A stretch of 64,000 nucleotides of DNA from VAZQ01 sp963744275 (GTDB lineage Bacteria; Pseudomonadota; Alphaproteobacteria; Rhizobiales; Xanthobacteraceae). The notes beneath the pieces were generated by a model. That model searched no databases. It had not been told where the DNA came from and saw only the letters and a program-made list of their open reading frames with translations. Every line of letters begins with the position of its first letter. Positions within the stretch are counted from its first letter, which is position 1. This document shows positions 63,556-64,000 of this stretch, piece by piece. Both the position numbers and the translations under genes were made by a program. The stretch is from NCBI GenBank assembly GCA_963744275.1, contig CAVUSX010000024.1, forward strand, positions 124,001 to 188,000. Direction: 5' to 3'.

Positions 63556-64000
63556 TCATCCGCCGAACCGCTTGCGCAGGATCGCTCCCAGCACGTTCGA
63601 ATAATCGTCGGTCCAGATCCTGATGTCGGGAACCGGATCGATCGCGTGCCAGCCCGGCTGGCTCGGGAGGTCGCCCAGGTCGGCGAGCCGGCGTGCCAGC
63701 ACGGCAACCGAGGCGTTCGCCTTGTAGTCGAACGGCACGCTCGCGGCGCGATCGTCGTCCTTGAAATAGGCGACCAGGCCCTGCGCTGCGGCAGCGGCCG
63801 CGACCACCCCGGCAAGCTCCATGTATCGGTTCGAGAGATGCAGCACGACCGCGCCGCCGTCCTCGATGCGCGCCAGGTAGCTTTCGATGGCCTCCCGGGT
63901 CAGCAGGTGCACCGGGACCACGTCGGAGGAGAAGGCATCGAGGATGATGAGATCATAGCGCTGCCGGGAGGCGGCGAGCGTGAGGCGCGCGTCGCCGAGG
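63556..64000 (-). CDS. spermidine-synthase-fold protein (5' end outside the window)
   Basis: This minus-strand frame is open to the right edge, so the N-terminus is missing; about 147 residues remain. It shows the end of a spermidine-synthase Rossmann fold: GDARLTLAASRQRYDLIILD, AFSSDVVPVHLLTREAIESY, EDGGAVVLHLSNRYMELAGV and a tail with IWTDDYSNVLGAILRKRFGG. Such domains often end large membrane-fused spermidine-synthase-like proteins whose substrate is unknown. It converges on cinA with 31 bases between stops. Confidence 0.8.
   Translation of the reverse strand, partial: LGDARLTLAASRQRYDLIILDAFSSDVVPVHLLTREAIESYLARIEDGGAVVLHLSNRYMELAGVVAAAAAAQGLVAYFKDDDRAASVPFDYKANASVAVLARRLADLGDLPSQPGWHAIDPVPDIRIWTDDYSNVLGAILRKRFGG

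Overview
GC-rich alphaproteobacterial chromosome, probably from the Rhizobiales/Rhodospirillales side. The evidence is the dusB-ntrB-ntrC-ntrY-ntrX order, hfq next to hflX, a fused ispDF gene, and the rlpA-dacA-tmk-holB-metG and tatD/metallo-hydrolase blocks. No rRNA, tRNA, CRISPR array, phage gene or insertion sequence was found.

Layout. 0-2.5 kb: end of an NHL-repeat gene, a small secreted protein and a GT9 glycosyltransferase. 2.6-7.2 kb: a complete livKHMGF branched-chain amino acid ABC operon in which every gene except livF is broken as read. 7.4-8.3 kb: cspA with an overlapping small membrane-protein gene, then a regulatory stretch. 8.3-20.9 kb: a surface-modification block with three TPR proteins built on one scaffold but ending in different catalytic domains (sulfotransferase, GT9-like, GT41/OGT-like), two paralogous adenylate-forming ligases, and an autotransporter adhesin next to the GT41 gene. 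21.2-27.1 kb: a clean housekeeping block (rlpA, D-Ala-D-Ala carboxypeptidase, tmk, holB, metG). 27.3-41.0 kb: an accessory block lying between metG and tatD. It holds an orphan Flp pilin, a 2-hydroxyacid dehydrogenase with a TRAP transporter, a decaprenyl-phospho-arabinose cassette (HAD-UbiA fusion, DprE1-like, DprE2-like), two large GT-C-like membrane proteins, a GT2 and a methyltransferase. 41.0-46.7 kb: tatD, a PhnP-like hydrolase, a dif-like palindrome, mazG, hflX, hfq and a class IV aminotransferase. 46.8-54.2 kb: a GPDP-membrane-domain gene facing an ATGA-linked operon of DUF4129, DUF4350, MoxR, DUF58, SpoIIM and RDD genes. 54.2-64 kb: the ntr regulators, dusB, ispDF, cinA and the end of a spermidine-synthase-like gene.

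A feature of the whole window is the number of broken reading frames, including in genes expected to be conserved (ntrX, ntrB, dusB). Wherever the frame arithmetic can be followed, almost every break fits a single extra base. This looks more like residual insertion error in the assembly than genuine decay, although densities differ between regions and livM also carries an in-frame TAG. Coordinates of broken genes span the reconstructed gene.

The most interesting biology is the pairing of a GT41-type glycosyltransferase with an autotransporter inside the TPR/ligase/sulfotransferase block, and the arabinose-donor cassette with GT-C-like membrane proteins near an orphan pilin. Both are hypotheses drawn from gene content.
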